This document shows positions 53,443 through 64,000 of a DNA stretch of 64,000 nt, piece by piece; within the stretch, counting starts at the first letter, position 1; every line of letters begins with the position of its first letter. Made by a program: the position numbers and the translations under genes. A model generated the notes under the pieces. It worked only from the letters and a program-made list of their open reading frames with translations, was not told the DNA's origin and made no database searches. This stretch comes from Echiichthys vipera (Eukaryota > Chordata > Actinopteri > Perciformes > Trachinidae), in NCBI GenBank assembly GCA_963691815.1, contig OY829659.1:8715515-8779514 (forward strand), read 5' to 3'.

Positions 53443-54429
53443 AATGTATTACATAGCCTATATTACCATGACTTCTCTCTTCTCTTTTGGAAATCTGCTC
53501 TATTTTCTATTCCATGCTAACTGAAAAACTATACATTGAATACTTCGCCTAGTCCTACTGTATGGTAGTAATGGTAATATAAAGCTACAACAACTACAGC
53601 ATACTGTTAACTTCAGCTCAGCAGAAAGACTGGAAACGGGAAAACTGGTAGCCTGGCTCTGTCCAAAGTGAACTAAATCCACCTACCAGCTCCTCTTACG
53701 CTCACAAATGAACATGATGTAGGTTGTTTAGTTGATCCATTCTGATATGTATAGTATAAATGCAGAAATGTACCTTTTTAACAGAAAGTTATGTGACAGG
53801 CTATTTCTTAGCCAGTAATGGGAACAGTAACTTCCACTGGTTGCCTGGTAACCTGTGCCTGGTTTCCTCCTTTTTCCAGTTATTATGCTGAGAAAAACTG
53901 AGCTGGCTGCTAGGCATTCATCTTCTCATCTAGCTCTCTACAAGAAGCAAATAAGTCCAGTTTCAAAATGTTGAACTTTTTCTTTTAAAGCACAAGTCTG
54001 TCATGTATTAATAGCCAGTGTAGAAGTCCAGCATCACGCCTTTGTACATTTGTTTGTACTTATGATTAAAAACCTTCTGTTAAAAGTAATCAGTTGAGTC
54101 AAATGAGCACATTTAAACATAAACAAAAAAATCCAAATGTCCACCAGCAAACTAGAAACTGTGCTTTCAACTTCTGACAGCTGAAACAAGACCCCCCCCC
54201 CCCCAACAATCATCCCTCTTCAAAATAAAGCCAAAGCGCTGCTGCAGTTTAGCAAGAACTGACAGTAAAATGGGACTTCTACAATGCACTAACCTGAACT
54301 AATAAATCAGAAAATCCGGGAGGACAAATTCATTTTTGCAGTGTGTTGCCTTTGTTGGAATACCATTTCCTCACTACTGGTTTTGTTGACATAGTTATTA
54401 AGCAGATTGAGCACTGTGTATGTAATGCA

Positions 54430-54470
54430 GTGTTTCCCCTACCATTATATTAGGGGGGCGCTCATATAAG
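54430..54470. mobile_element. Solo hAT-type terminus
   Basis: CAGTGTTTCCCCTACCATTA followed by TATTAGGGGGGCGC is a terminal sequence widespread in vertebrate hAT elements (CAGTGTTTCCC...). No matching inverted end was found nearby, so this is a solo or strongly truncated terminus. Confidence 0.5.
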
Positions 54471-54888
54471 GAGAGCTTATCTTATTTACACGACGGCATG
54501 TGTATTCTGTCTCTACATGGTTGCATGTTTAGAATTCTCCACTACTAACATGAAAAAAGAAACTGAAACTTATCAGAGATCCTATATTGTTTAGTCTGAA
54601 TAGTTGATTCACTCATACAAAAAACAACTAAAACAGAATTACACAAACTCAAATTAGTTCTTTAGTTTGTCGTGCTTGCAACCAATAAGTGATCTTTGAT
54701 TTAGCTTTTGCATTCATCTAATCAGTTGTGCATATTATAACGGACATTGTACAAATACGGATTGGTGGAAGAAAAAAAAAATTAAACATGAGCTATTTCA
54801 GGGTATCACAGCAGTATAAAAGCAATACATCAGAATCAATACAGCAGAGAAAGAATCATGCTTTTATGAGAGCATACTAGAGTTTCTG

Positions 54889-54896
54889 TGTGTGTG

Positions 54897-54976
<80 letters not shown>

Positions 54977-54978
54977 CA

Positions 54979-55014
<36 letters not shown>

Positions 55015-55028
55015 TGTTTGTGTGTGTG
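54889..55028. repeat. Compound (TG)n-(TGCG)n array
   Basis: TG to about 54971, then about eleven TGCG units to 55016, then TG again. Confidence 0.97.
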
Positions 55029-55934
55029 GGTGTATGTGGGTACGTGGTAAACTGAGTCAAGCAGTGGGAGTTAGCGGAAGCAGAGCTGAACACTGGGGAC
55101 TGGGGAGGCTTTAATGCAATGGACCAACACAATTCTGATGTGTTGTTGGCTCAGTCTGCAGGAAGGAAGAGTTTGGGGGAAGAGAAGGAGCAGAGAGACA
55201 TTAAGCAAGAGGGAGAGAGTGAGAGAGAAAGAAAGAAGGGAGTGAACAAGACTGCAGGCAGTATGGTGAAGAAAAAACAAGATGAGAGAAAGACGGGAGC
55301 AAGAGAGGGAGATGTGAATTAAACCTCAGCCAGTTTTGTTCCATGCTTTCTACAACACTGCTGTGTTGCCTGAGTGCTATCTCATCGCCAGGAACGTCAT
55401 AGAGAGGATATTACTACACTTATCTGTAGTGCTAGGTCCTCTTTCTGCTTTCTATGTGAATGAAAGTGACTGAAAGTCACACTTTACATCATTTTTGGGA
55501 AGATCCCTGGCTTTAGTACTATCGTGGTGCTGCAGATGTCACACACTACAAGTCTTTTTCTACGGACTTAAGAAAATTTTCTTTGTTGGTACAGAACACA
55601 AAAATCACACCATGATCATTTTTTACATGAAAATGACAATGATGCAAAAATACCAGTCAGAATTATTGCAATTAGATATTTTCTTCATACCGTGCAACCC
55701 TAAATTTGAACTTTGTTTCTAACATTACTTAACAAGAAAAGTCCAACCTGGTCTTAAGGTTGACATCAGATTTTCACTTCCTTGTTTCATGAAGCAGTAC
55801 ACGTTTCGTTGCCATGGCATCTATGTGTGACCAGCAGCAGTGGTGAGCCCTGTAAAGCTTGTCCCTAAAGTTCCTGAACTTCTGGAAAGTACCTACCTCC
55901 CAAGAGAGAAATATTTTAGCACCTGGTGCAACAT

Positions 55935-56421
55935 TTAGTCTATGGTTCCTTAAAAAGGGATAGGAATCGAGAAGCGGTTCTACTTGAGGACCAGTAACAA
56001 ATTGGAATCCGAACTGGGATCATTTGCCTCGGAGCTTGTCAATTCCTTTCATCAATACTGGCATATTTTTCATTGCAAAAGCAATGACGTCAAATTCATA
56101 CAGTGCATCTACACTGCTTGAAACTTGCAACAAAGAGTCATGGTGAAGTGCAAGAAATGGTCTAAAGTGTGCCGTTATAATGAGATTAGCCATACAGGCG
56201 GACATAGCAGATGTTTTCTTTGAAAAGCCAGAAAACCTAAGTAAAAAAGAGAGCTGCAGACTCAGATAATGAAACAGTTCTCTGTTGAAATTGAAAACCT
56301 GTGTAGGTCAACTTGTATTCCGCACAGAAAACTGATCAGGAATCCATAAGGGAATCGATAAAGAATAGGACGGATGAGGAGAATCGATACTAGTAAGATC
56401 TTATACAAATCCCATCCCTAG
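55935..56421. mobile_element. hAT-like relic with CCCATCCCTA terminus
   Basis: The right end reads AATCCCATCCCTAG, preceded by GGAATCGATAAAGAATAGG and GAGAATCGATACTAG. This is typical of the fish hAT/MITE group that begins TAGGGATGGG and is rich in GAATCGAT words. The left part has ATAGGAATCGAGAAGCGGTT. The centre on the + strand (around 56150-56215) translates to KKWSKVCRYNEISHTGGHSR, which resembles a shortened BED zinc finger of a hAT transposase. No clear left TIR or target duplication could be fixed. Confidence 0.5.
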
Positions 56422-57440
56422 TCAAGACACTGGAAACTGGGCCATTTAAATAGGGACAGAGAGCTTGACCTGGCCAGCCACTTTACAAAGAGTTGTAACC
56501 CCCATTTACTGATCCTGGGGCAGAAACAGTGAGCAGAGAGCATGCATGGAAAACCCTGGTTCAAGTGGAGCTGTATTGACTTCAACTTACAGTTAACTGG
56601 GTTAGTGAGCACAACAAAGTGCTGCAGTAGGCACTCGTGTCATGTTGCTGAGCACGCATGTGTGTATGTGCATGTCCGTGTATTTACAGTAAGTGTGTGT
56701 ATGTCAGGGCATTCGGGCCTGAGGCGACAAGCCTGCATGGGAGTTTAAAGTAGATGGAAACAGCTCAATACTAACCTCATCTCTGGCTGTCAGGGTGTTC
56801 CTGGATTACATTAAATACTCAAATTCTTTGAAATTCTCTGAAGTAATGCCTGTTTAAAAAAAGAAATAGGAGTACCAACCACATTATTTCATCAGTGACA
56901 GATCCTCATTTATCTTAACCTGAGATGTTGCCATGTTGGGGGCAAACCAATCCCTCATAACAGTGACATGTCCCGCATCACCACCTTTAATGCTTGATAA
57001 GACGCAGATCTGAGGACCAAAAATACAAAAACAGCAAATCTGAGAGGCTGGAAGCAGCAAATATTTTCTAAAATGTTGATAAGTGAATTTTCACAATTGC
57101 AGATTAATCCTCATTCAACTGAAAAAGAATGTAAAACAATATTGGTACCAAAAGGTTATGAGATAACCCACACTCAACCTGCAGTACCACCTTATATACC
57201 AAATCATATATTGATTTATTTTACTGAATGACCTTTACAAACACAGTGCTTCTACTACTACTACAACACACATCCATGAGGCCAGCTGTCCCCGTTTCAC
57301 ATATTGATTAGTGTAAAGCAGGTCATCAATAGACCCAGACAGACAGATAGCAGGATGTCCGAGGAGGGGATCTCTGCTTTGTCGTTTCATTCAGTGGTCT
57401 CCCAGAGAGAGGATGGTAATGTGATCACTACACGGCCCAC

Positions 57441-57443
57441 GCC

Positions 57444-57479
<36 letters not shown>

Positions 57480-57483
57480 GCTC
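57441..57483. repeat. (CT)n microsatellite
   Basis: CT run with one CCCT interruption. Confidence 0.95.
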
Positions 57484-59032
57484 TGCCCTGGATACATATA
57501 TACACAGCTTGGACTTGAAGTGAGGGTGTGGTAGCTGTGGTCTGGTTTCTGGTGGTGTTCACTAGGGAAACGATCCCCTTATTTTAATGTAGTAGTGTCA
57601 ATCCACATATCTTTTCTGCAGTGGTGCCTCCATTCCCAACCCACATGGTAAACTGGTAATTACCCCCAAGTAACGAGATATGAAAACATAAGCTTGTTTT
57701 TGTTGTTAAATATGCTCAGGATTCAAGTTATTCGCATACATTAATCCTTCTTTTTTCAGAGAATATTGATTGCTGCAGCAGTGTTTCTAACAAGGTTTGC
57801 TTTGTCTTAACATAAAGAAACACCAGTCCTCCGATGCACCTGATTTGATATATCAGACATGAATACACATATATTTATATATATGTATATACAGCTCACA
57901 ACCTCATCATCGTCCATTAACTCATAACCAGATGAGGCCATAGCGTTTCGTTTAAACCCTGTGCGGTATGGCCAAAACTAAACAGCAGGAAAAAAAAAGG
58001 TATTTTACTTGGATGAGATGTGCAATTCTTCCATTATACCTTGCTATTTTGGAGAGGTTTCAATCAGGGTTGTAACTGCATATACTTAAATTCCTAAATA
58101 TTTTAATGCATTACTGAATACAGCTTACTATGACTATACATTTTGTAAATATTATAGTATGAGTCTGGGGAACAGAAGAGAAATACCAAGTTACTGTCCT
58201 CACACCCCATGAGCAGAACCGTATGACATTTTACAACTTCACGGTTGTCAGTCAAGAAAAAAAAGCTGGTTCTCCAAGTTACTAAAAAGTCAACCATTTG
58301 AAGATGCATCTCACTGCAGAGAATATCTAAAAATGCCATCTTATCTGATCCTCAGCAGTGTGGCTGTCAAACTAAAAATAAGACAAATGAAGCTCATCAG
58401 TGATGCTCTGAGCTAGTTGTGCTTGTCCATGGTGTGTGTGCTGACAAACATCATGTGTGTGTGACTCAGGTAGCTACAGTGCTGCTGCCACCTCCTGGCA
58501 GAAACATCACTCTCAGTGAATAAGATTTGGTCCATCAGACACTGTAAACTGACACATTTAACTACGGACTAGGGGAGCAGCTTTCCTGACAGCAAGAGCA
58601 TATAAATAAATGACAGTAAAAAAAAAGGTACTTGAAATATGTGTTGCTACTTACAGTACACATACTGCTGTAGAAAAGGGATGTGAGACCAGTTTGCTGT
58701 CATGTGGCCCAACCACAGAACTTGAATCATAATTTGTGAAAATATTCTATCCGCATTTAAGAGTAACAGTAGATCTGTATGTGTTGGTTTCTAGCACCCC
58801 AAACTCTCACAGGATGCTGACGTGTGGCCTGCTAAAGTATGCCTGTTACTCATACATAAACAAGCTGTGGCAGCACAGAACTAGGAACAGTCATACAAAA
58901 GCAAGTTGTTGCAGTACAGAGGTTGTTGTCCCACCCACCACATTTCTCCTTCTACCATCAAGAGCCTACTAACACAGAATTTGTGATATGTCAAGGCACT
59001 CCTACATGAGTAAGAAATGAAGCCAGCTACTG

Positions 59033-59559
59033 TTGTGCAAAAGCCTTGTAATTCCAACTGTGGAGGCTCTGTTACATGAACTGGTTGTTTTGGGGAAGTT
59101 CTTAATGTACCAGGTATGTTTAATGTCCCTTAGGCTAGTAAAATCCTCACTCCGCTACACTATTTTCATATTGTTTGTTAAGGATGCCGTTGCTTTCCTT
59201 TGCTGGTTTGAGATATGTGCCATGAAGTGGGCTGTGACCCTGTGGTGGCAAGCATTGAAAACCTGCGGCAGAGTTCAAGATTCTTCTACAGAATCTTTGT
59301 GGAAAATGGACTTTCGTGAAGGAACCTGCCCTTGTAGAGAGTTCAATCACCCCTCGGCCCACTCCTGCCTCCACCAGAATGTACAGTATGGCAGTCTGTC
59401 ACTGACACAGAGAGGATATTGTAGAGAGGCGATACAACACGTCCATTCAGGCCGACAGAACAAACAGCTTGGCCAACATCCTGCCGGCACAGCAAGCCTT
59501 TTAACATTTACATTACATAGATTACTGACTCCCCAAGCCTTAGTGTCAACATTGTGCTG

Positions 59560-59562
<3 letters not shown>
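59033..59562 (+). other. Unassigned 196-codon open frame
   Basis: An ATG-initiated frame runs from 59033 through the TA array to 59623. The predicted peptide has a hydrophobic first 60 residues, several Cys and Trp, and ends in IYIYIY encoded by the TA repeat. I recognise no domain, and the opposite strand is also partly open (59147-59374). It is most likely a chance ORF or part of an unknown repeat. Confidence 0.15.

Positions 59563-59613
<51 letters not shown>
59563..59613. repeat. (TA)n microsatellite
   Basis: About 25 pure TA units at the end of an unassigned + strand ORF. Confidence 0.98.
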
Positions 59614-59619
<6 letters not shown>

Positions 59620-60696
59620 TTAGAAAGTCTTTAAAAATATTCTATATTGTCATTTGTATATGAGAAAACATCAAATAAAAGACAGTTTGTCAGAATATTG
59701 TGATTTTAAGTTGCCAAGAAAACTGCAAACCACACACAGGTAATTACATCCTCACTATATTAGAGCCATAAAAGTCCTGTATAACATTAAGTTTGTATAT
59801 GTTTACATATTTTGACGTACAGAAACCACACAGCCCTTCATGCTTGGAACAGAAAATGTTGTATCAAGTGTCTCTGTGGGATACCACTGAAGGTACAGAA
59901 TCCCAGGAAACTTTCCAATACTCAGCATGTATACCACAGAAACAGGTCAGCTCTACTCAATAAACTGCGTCATGGTACAGTAAGCTCCTCTTTCATTATA
60001 CACATCTGAACAGAATAGAGATGCTCTGTTTGAGCTTCAGATATAGACACAGAGACTGCAAACAGGCCTCATCAGAAAAGTCAGCTTGTCAGAGGATGAA
60101 TTACATAGGGATTCAGTGTGAGTGCTTTGTGAGTCAATGGAATTAGATGGAGAATGAGCTTAAGAAGCTATCAGTGATTGTCATTTAAAAGGAAAGTCGT
60201 GACAAGCAGTTGAAGGGCCTTAACTTCACCAGTTGAACAAATTCATGTCCAGTCAGCTGGTGCTGTGTGTTGAGTGTGTGGAGAAATGTTAAACATAGAA
60301 AAGTAAAGAACATGATAAATAAAAGAAACTCAACACCACCTAAGACTAGATGATCTATTTTTGATTCAATCTCAAAAGGACCTACTTTTGGTCTATTGAC
60401 AACAATGTCGATGTTTAGAGACAGGACTTTCATATAAGCTGATACAGACACATTTGCTCATCCAAGCATTAAACAGGTTGACCGGATAGGTCGGTACTGT
60501 ATATGGGGATTATGACAGCAGGGATGCTTCTCGTTTGTAGGCTATTGGATAAAGCTAAACATTTATTCTAAGGCTACTCAGTGATTCAGAATTTTATCGA
60601 AAAAGCTATAAGGACCAGTACAAATATCCAGATCACAGGAGACACAATGTTTGTTAATGGCAAAATATGCGCTGCAGAGATGCCCCAGTCTATTGT

Positions 60697-60948
60697 AATT
60701 CAATTCAATTCAATTTTATTTATAGTGCCAAATCACAACAAAAGTTGTCTCAGGACACTTTACAAACTAGGTATAGACCACACTCGATAGCTTATCCATG
60801 ATTTACATAGACCCAACCTTCCCCCCGTAGAGTACGGTGGCGTTGAAAACCTTCCCTATAACAGACAGGAACGTCAGACAGACCCAGCTCTGTGGAGGAC
60901 GGCCATCTGTCTTGACCGGTTGGGGCGGAAGAAAAGGAGAGAGAAGTC
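60697..60948 (-). mobile_element. RTE/Rex3-type repeat 3' tail, reverse orientation
   Basis: The + strand starts with AATTCAATTCAATTCAATT followed by TTATTTATAGTGCCAAATCA and a CAGGACACTTTACAAAC block, and ends near GACCGGTTGGGGCGG. Its reverse complement matches the 3' tail of the LINE remnant at 34300-34358 (TGATTTGGCACTNTAAATAA), so both come from related elements. This tail is widespread in teleost genomes. No coding part remains. The (TTGAA)n end is the 3' terminus. Confidence 0.75.
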
Positions 60949-61519
60949 GTATTCTACAAACAGATATTTTTCAATGAAAATAATAATGATGCAAAAATTA
61001 TAATTCTCTCCAATGTCATATCATAATTGAAACAGCAGTCAAAAATAACTGCAATTAGATATCTTTATATCCTGCAGCTCGAACAGTTGGAATAACAGAA
61101 AAGACAGCAGAAGAGAAAAATTACTCCATGGTCATTATTCATAGCTGCACAATTTCCTTACCAGACAGATCAGGCGAAAGCTTAACATCATGCACGATAT
61201 AACATGAATTTCCCTGAAGCCTTAATGGTTTAAACCTACAAGGGCTGACAAGGTCAACTATGATCCCATGGTATCATAACTCCAGACAGGATCATTATCC
61301 ATACAAGCCAGAAGCTCACTGGCAATCCCCTGCACCACCATGCAGTTCAGGCTTATCTGTCGGCATCAGTGTGAGGTTTCACTTGTATTTAAATCCCCTC
61401 TTTTTGCTCACAGCTCAGCCTCGATTCTGCTCAACAAAGAAATTACAGTCAGGAGCAGAATCAGGTTGAAAAGAGGGTCTTGAAACTGCCTGCACAAAGA
61501 CCTTTTTTCAAACTCTCAC

Positions 61520-61601
61520 CATAATGTGATCCTGCAGAATTAAACGCATGTGATCATCCAGCGAATCATTTAAAGCGTGGAGTGACACCGGCCAATGTCT
61601 G
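61520..61601 (-). other. Splice-site-bounded candidate exon, unassigned
   Basis: On the minus strand a long T-rich tract ends in AG at 61602, and ATTATG is followed by GTGAGA at 61519. The 82 bp between read openly as RHWPVSLHALNDSLDDHMRL followed by ILQDHIM, ending in phase 0. That phase would fit the exon at 52821, but the residues do not resemble the RAPGEF2/6 N-terminus as I know it. It could be an alternative exon or chance. Confidence 0.25.
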
Positions 61602-61654
61602 CTAAAAAAAGAAAAAAAAAGAAAACGCTGAAAACAAATACAGTGCAAATCCTG

Positions 61655-61760
61655 GATCCTGAGAGTTTCCGCGCCGAAAACTATGGAGGTGGGTTCATTA
61701 CAAGCCGAGTGACGACAGTCGCGGTGCTGGTGGTGGAGCGGCTTATGGAAACAGCGGGAA
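61655..61760. promoter_or_regulatory. CpG-dense patch with an E2F-like palindrome
   Basis: About nine CpGs fall within roughly 100 bp, in otherwise CpG-poor DNA. TTTCCGCGCCGAAA (61667-61680) is a near-palindrome that matches E2F-type sites on both strands. It may be a small promoter or enhancer. No transcript start can be placed. Confidence 0.3.
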
Positions 61761-64000
61761 GGAAGGGAGGGAGAGAGAAGAGAACTTGATTTGTGCTTGA
61801 TTCGGACTCGCATATGAACTGCTGACTGCATTTACAGTAAATGCTTGTCAAATTACCAGCAAAACATGTGGAGCTGAAGAAAATAACTGCCCAAACAGAG
61901 CTGAACAGAAGATGAACAGCCCAAAATAGACGTGAATAGAGGGTATGAACCCTTCCTCTTTAGAAGATGGTTAGTTAGTAATAAGTCTCTTAGATGAAAC
62001 ACCATTTCCCTACTTGTAAGGAAGCCAACCGTGCATCATGGCAAAATTTGACCACTTTTTTTATACACTCACGTTGCAAGCTGTAGAACGATCTCTGACT
62101 TTGGGAAAGTCTGCTGCTGCTTTACTCCTACTTACTAGAAAAGAGGGTGAGGAGCGAGTCTGGCCCAGAGAACACCACACCAGCTGCCTTCCCTCCGCCA
62201 GCCAAAGCAAACAGCCACACACATATGCACAAAAACACTGCCACACAGAAATGGAAAATCTGACCCTTTATGTAATCTTAGCTGCAGTTTTCTGTGTGTT
62301 TTTTTTTAACTTAAATCAATGAAGTAGGCATAGGAAGTTTTTTTTTCTGTCCGCAATGAACTTTCTGTGGCTGTGGGGGAAAAGTGTACATTCACATTTC
62401 AAGCTTTGTTATTGTTATGTTTGCATTGTATGATATTTTACAGGTGGCTGCTGGGTTGTTGGAGGAACAGCTGCACAATTAAAGTAAATGTCATCATTCT
62501 CAATGAGCGTGTTACTCAATGCTTTTGTTGTTTTGGCAAAAAGCAAAAAGATATCTTCTAAACGTTTTATTGATGAAAAAAATCAATATCACTACTTGAA
62601 AAAGTCACGGTGATGCAGCCCATCATCAATAGAAGTTTTTCACACACAGGGGAATTAGGTTTGATGATTTTATGACTGCCTGTTATGTTCCATAAATATA
62701 CAAAATGATTCCACTCGTGCTTTGAAGTTATGGGAATTTTATCTCTACTAATTACACTGCACTTGCCCAAACTGGCTGTCTGGTTTCACAAATGTCAAAG
62801 ACATCTTAAACACCCTTAAAAATAATTTCACAAGTGTTTTCCACTCCTGCTCCTTCTCATTACCAACCAATTTTAAACTCATCTATTATTTCCCTCAGAA
62901 CACAATGCACCTTTGTTACATGCTCTCATTAACTCAGCTATTAGCATTTATAGTTTATCTTCTTTAGCCAAGCTATACCTTTGGAGAGTTAGACACTTAT
63001 ACTCAGCTTTTCATCACTTGTGGGTTTTAAACTAATTTGTCTTTCATGCCTCTGCCTCTTTAACTTCTCCCCCACTATCCCTCACCATCTCTGCTGGCCT
63101 CAGCAGTAGAGGACACACCAACCAGAGGGTCTGTCCAAAGCAGCAGATGTTAGAGACTGGACACACAGTACTTAGCTGAACTTACTGTAGGTTCCTGCCA
63201 GACGGAGTTCAGCTGACAGGCAAAGTCTGAGTGAGCTGCTAAGTTTAGGCAGGCACACAAACGGAAATGTGCAAACACAAACATGAATAAGCATGTAAAT
63301 GAACACTGCAGCTCTGATTCTCTACAGGAGTTAAAGTAGCTGATGCAAGCACCCACTTGGCGTACACATAGCTGTCGTCTACATGGCCTTATAGCCGCAG
63401 GCGGTCCGTCAGAGAGCCAAGATATGGAACAGATAGCTGATCTCTTTCACTAATCTGTTCAGGCAGGCAGCACTGCTCTGCTTCTCACACTCTCACTGCA
63501 GCATGAATTAAAAACAGAACCGGCTCCGAACTCTCAAACTTCTTTTGGAGTTGGCGTAGGAGACTGCATGAGACCGAAAACACAAAAAGCACCAAGTGTC
63601 TTACAGCTGGGCTCGCTAGCTTTAGCTCGCCTGTGGGACTTGAGGAATTAATGCTGTTTTTGGTTTGTTTTAGTTTCATGCAAGCCTCAGATGTTTCCCC
63701 CGGGGTCATGAACGACCCAGGTGAACCTGGAGTGTATGATTTCTCTGGTGAGAGCAGAACAAACATCAGTGAAATTGAACCACTACTAACACTACAGGAA
63801 TGGGACTTGTGTAGGCTACGTTATTCTGGGTTAGAATTTCCTTTAAATGGAGAGTTATGCCTAAAAACCACCATTTATGTTGAGGATGTGGGGCAGTTAG
63901 CAGTTAAGCTGTAGCCTAGAAACTGTACTCAAAACAGATGCTTAACTAAAATGTATAATTTTCATAGATGCAGGAAAAAGTGACTGCAAGTAGTATAAAG

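Larger units (their letters stand above)
52822..64000 (-). other. 5' intron or upstream DNA of the RAPGEF6-like gene
   Basis: The acceptor at 52822 shows that at least one more exon lies to the right. No PPERTPE-type coding exon was found up to 64000. The region carries CA/TG arrays at 53.4 and 54.9 kb, a hAT terminus at 54.43 kb, a hAT-like relic at 55.94-56.42 kb, a CT tract at 57.4 kb, a TA array at 59.56 kb, an RTE-type tail at 60.7 kb and a CpG-dense patch at 61.65 kb. The stretches 57900-58990 and 61800-64000 show nothing I can assign. Confidence 0.6.

Noticed and set aside
52822..64000. Start-codon exon of the RAPGEF6-like gene
   Set aside because: I searched for a PPERTPE-type coding exon with a phase 0 donor and found none. 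It is probably beyond the right edge.

Overview
The window is nuclear DNA from an animal, and almost certainly from a ray-finned fish, probably a percomorph. It is AT-leaning and mostly non-coding. It carries several very long (CA)n/(TG)n arrays and the tails of interspersed repeats that are familiar from teleost genomes (RTE/CR1-type LINE tails, a tRNA-derived SINE, hAT relics). Short coding blocks are bounded by consensus GT/AG splice sites. I saw no bacterial-type operon, rRNA, tRNA gene or CRISPR array.

One gene can be recognised with confidence. Five coding exons on the minus strand (52751-52821, 51599-51655, 48024-48107, 36429-36498, 27339-27482) join in frame, with matching splice phases, into about 109 codons. 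The product resembles the N-terminal degenerate cyclic-nucleotide-binding (CNB) region of the PDZ-GEF/RA-GEF family. It is closer to RAPGEF6 than to its paralogue RAPGEF2. RAPGEF6 is a guanine-nucleotide exchange factor for Rap GTPases. Its start-codon exon was not found and probably lies beyond base 64000. Everything after the CNB region (REM, PDZ, RA and CDC25-homology domains) must lie left of base 1, so the left-hand intron is longer than 27 kb.

Layout, right to left in the direction of transcription: 52822-64000 is the 5' intron or upstream DNA (hAT relics, an RTE-type tail, a CpG-dense patch at 61.65-61.76 kb, a TA array and a 196-codon unassigned ORF). 48108-52750 holds the first two short introns. 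36499-48023 is an 11.5 kb intron with four CA/TG arrays. 27483-36428 is an 8.9 kb intron with a 245-bp CA array, LINE remains and a nested local duplication. 1-27338 is the start of the next intron, with the longest CA array (289 bp), a SINE, a possible MITE, and a GA-rich promoter-like patch near 12.6 kb.

The most interesting observation is at 27483-27887. An in-frame reading frame of 135 codons with its own ATG runs directly into the 27339-27482 exon without a splice. It could be an alternative first exon giving a RAPGEF6 isoform that skips most of the CNB domain. This is inference. Family comparisons were made from memory, with no database search.
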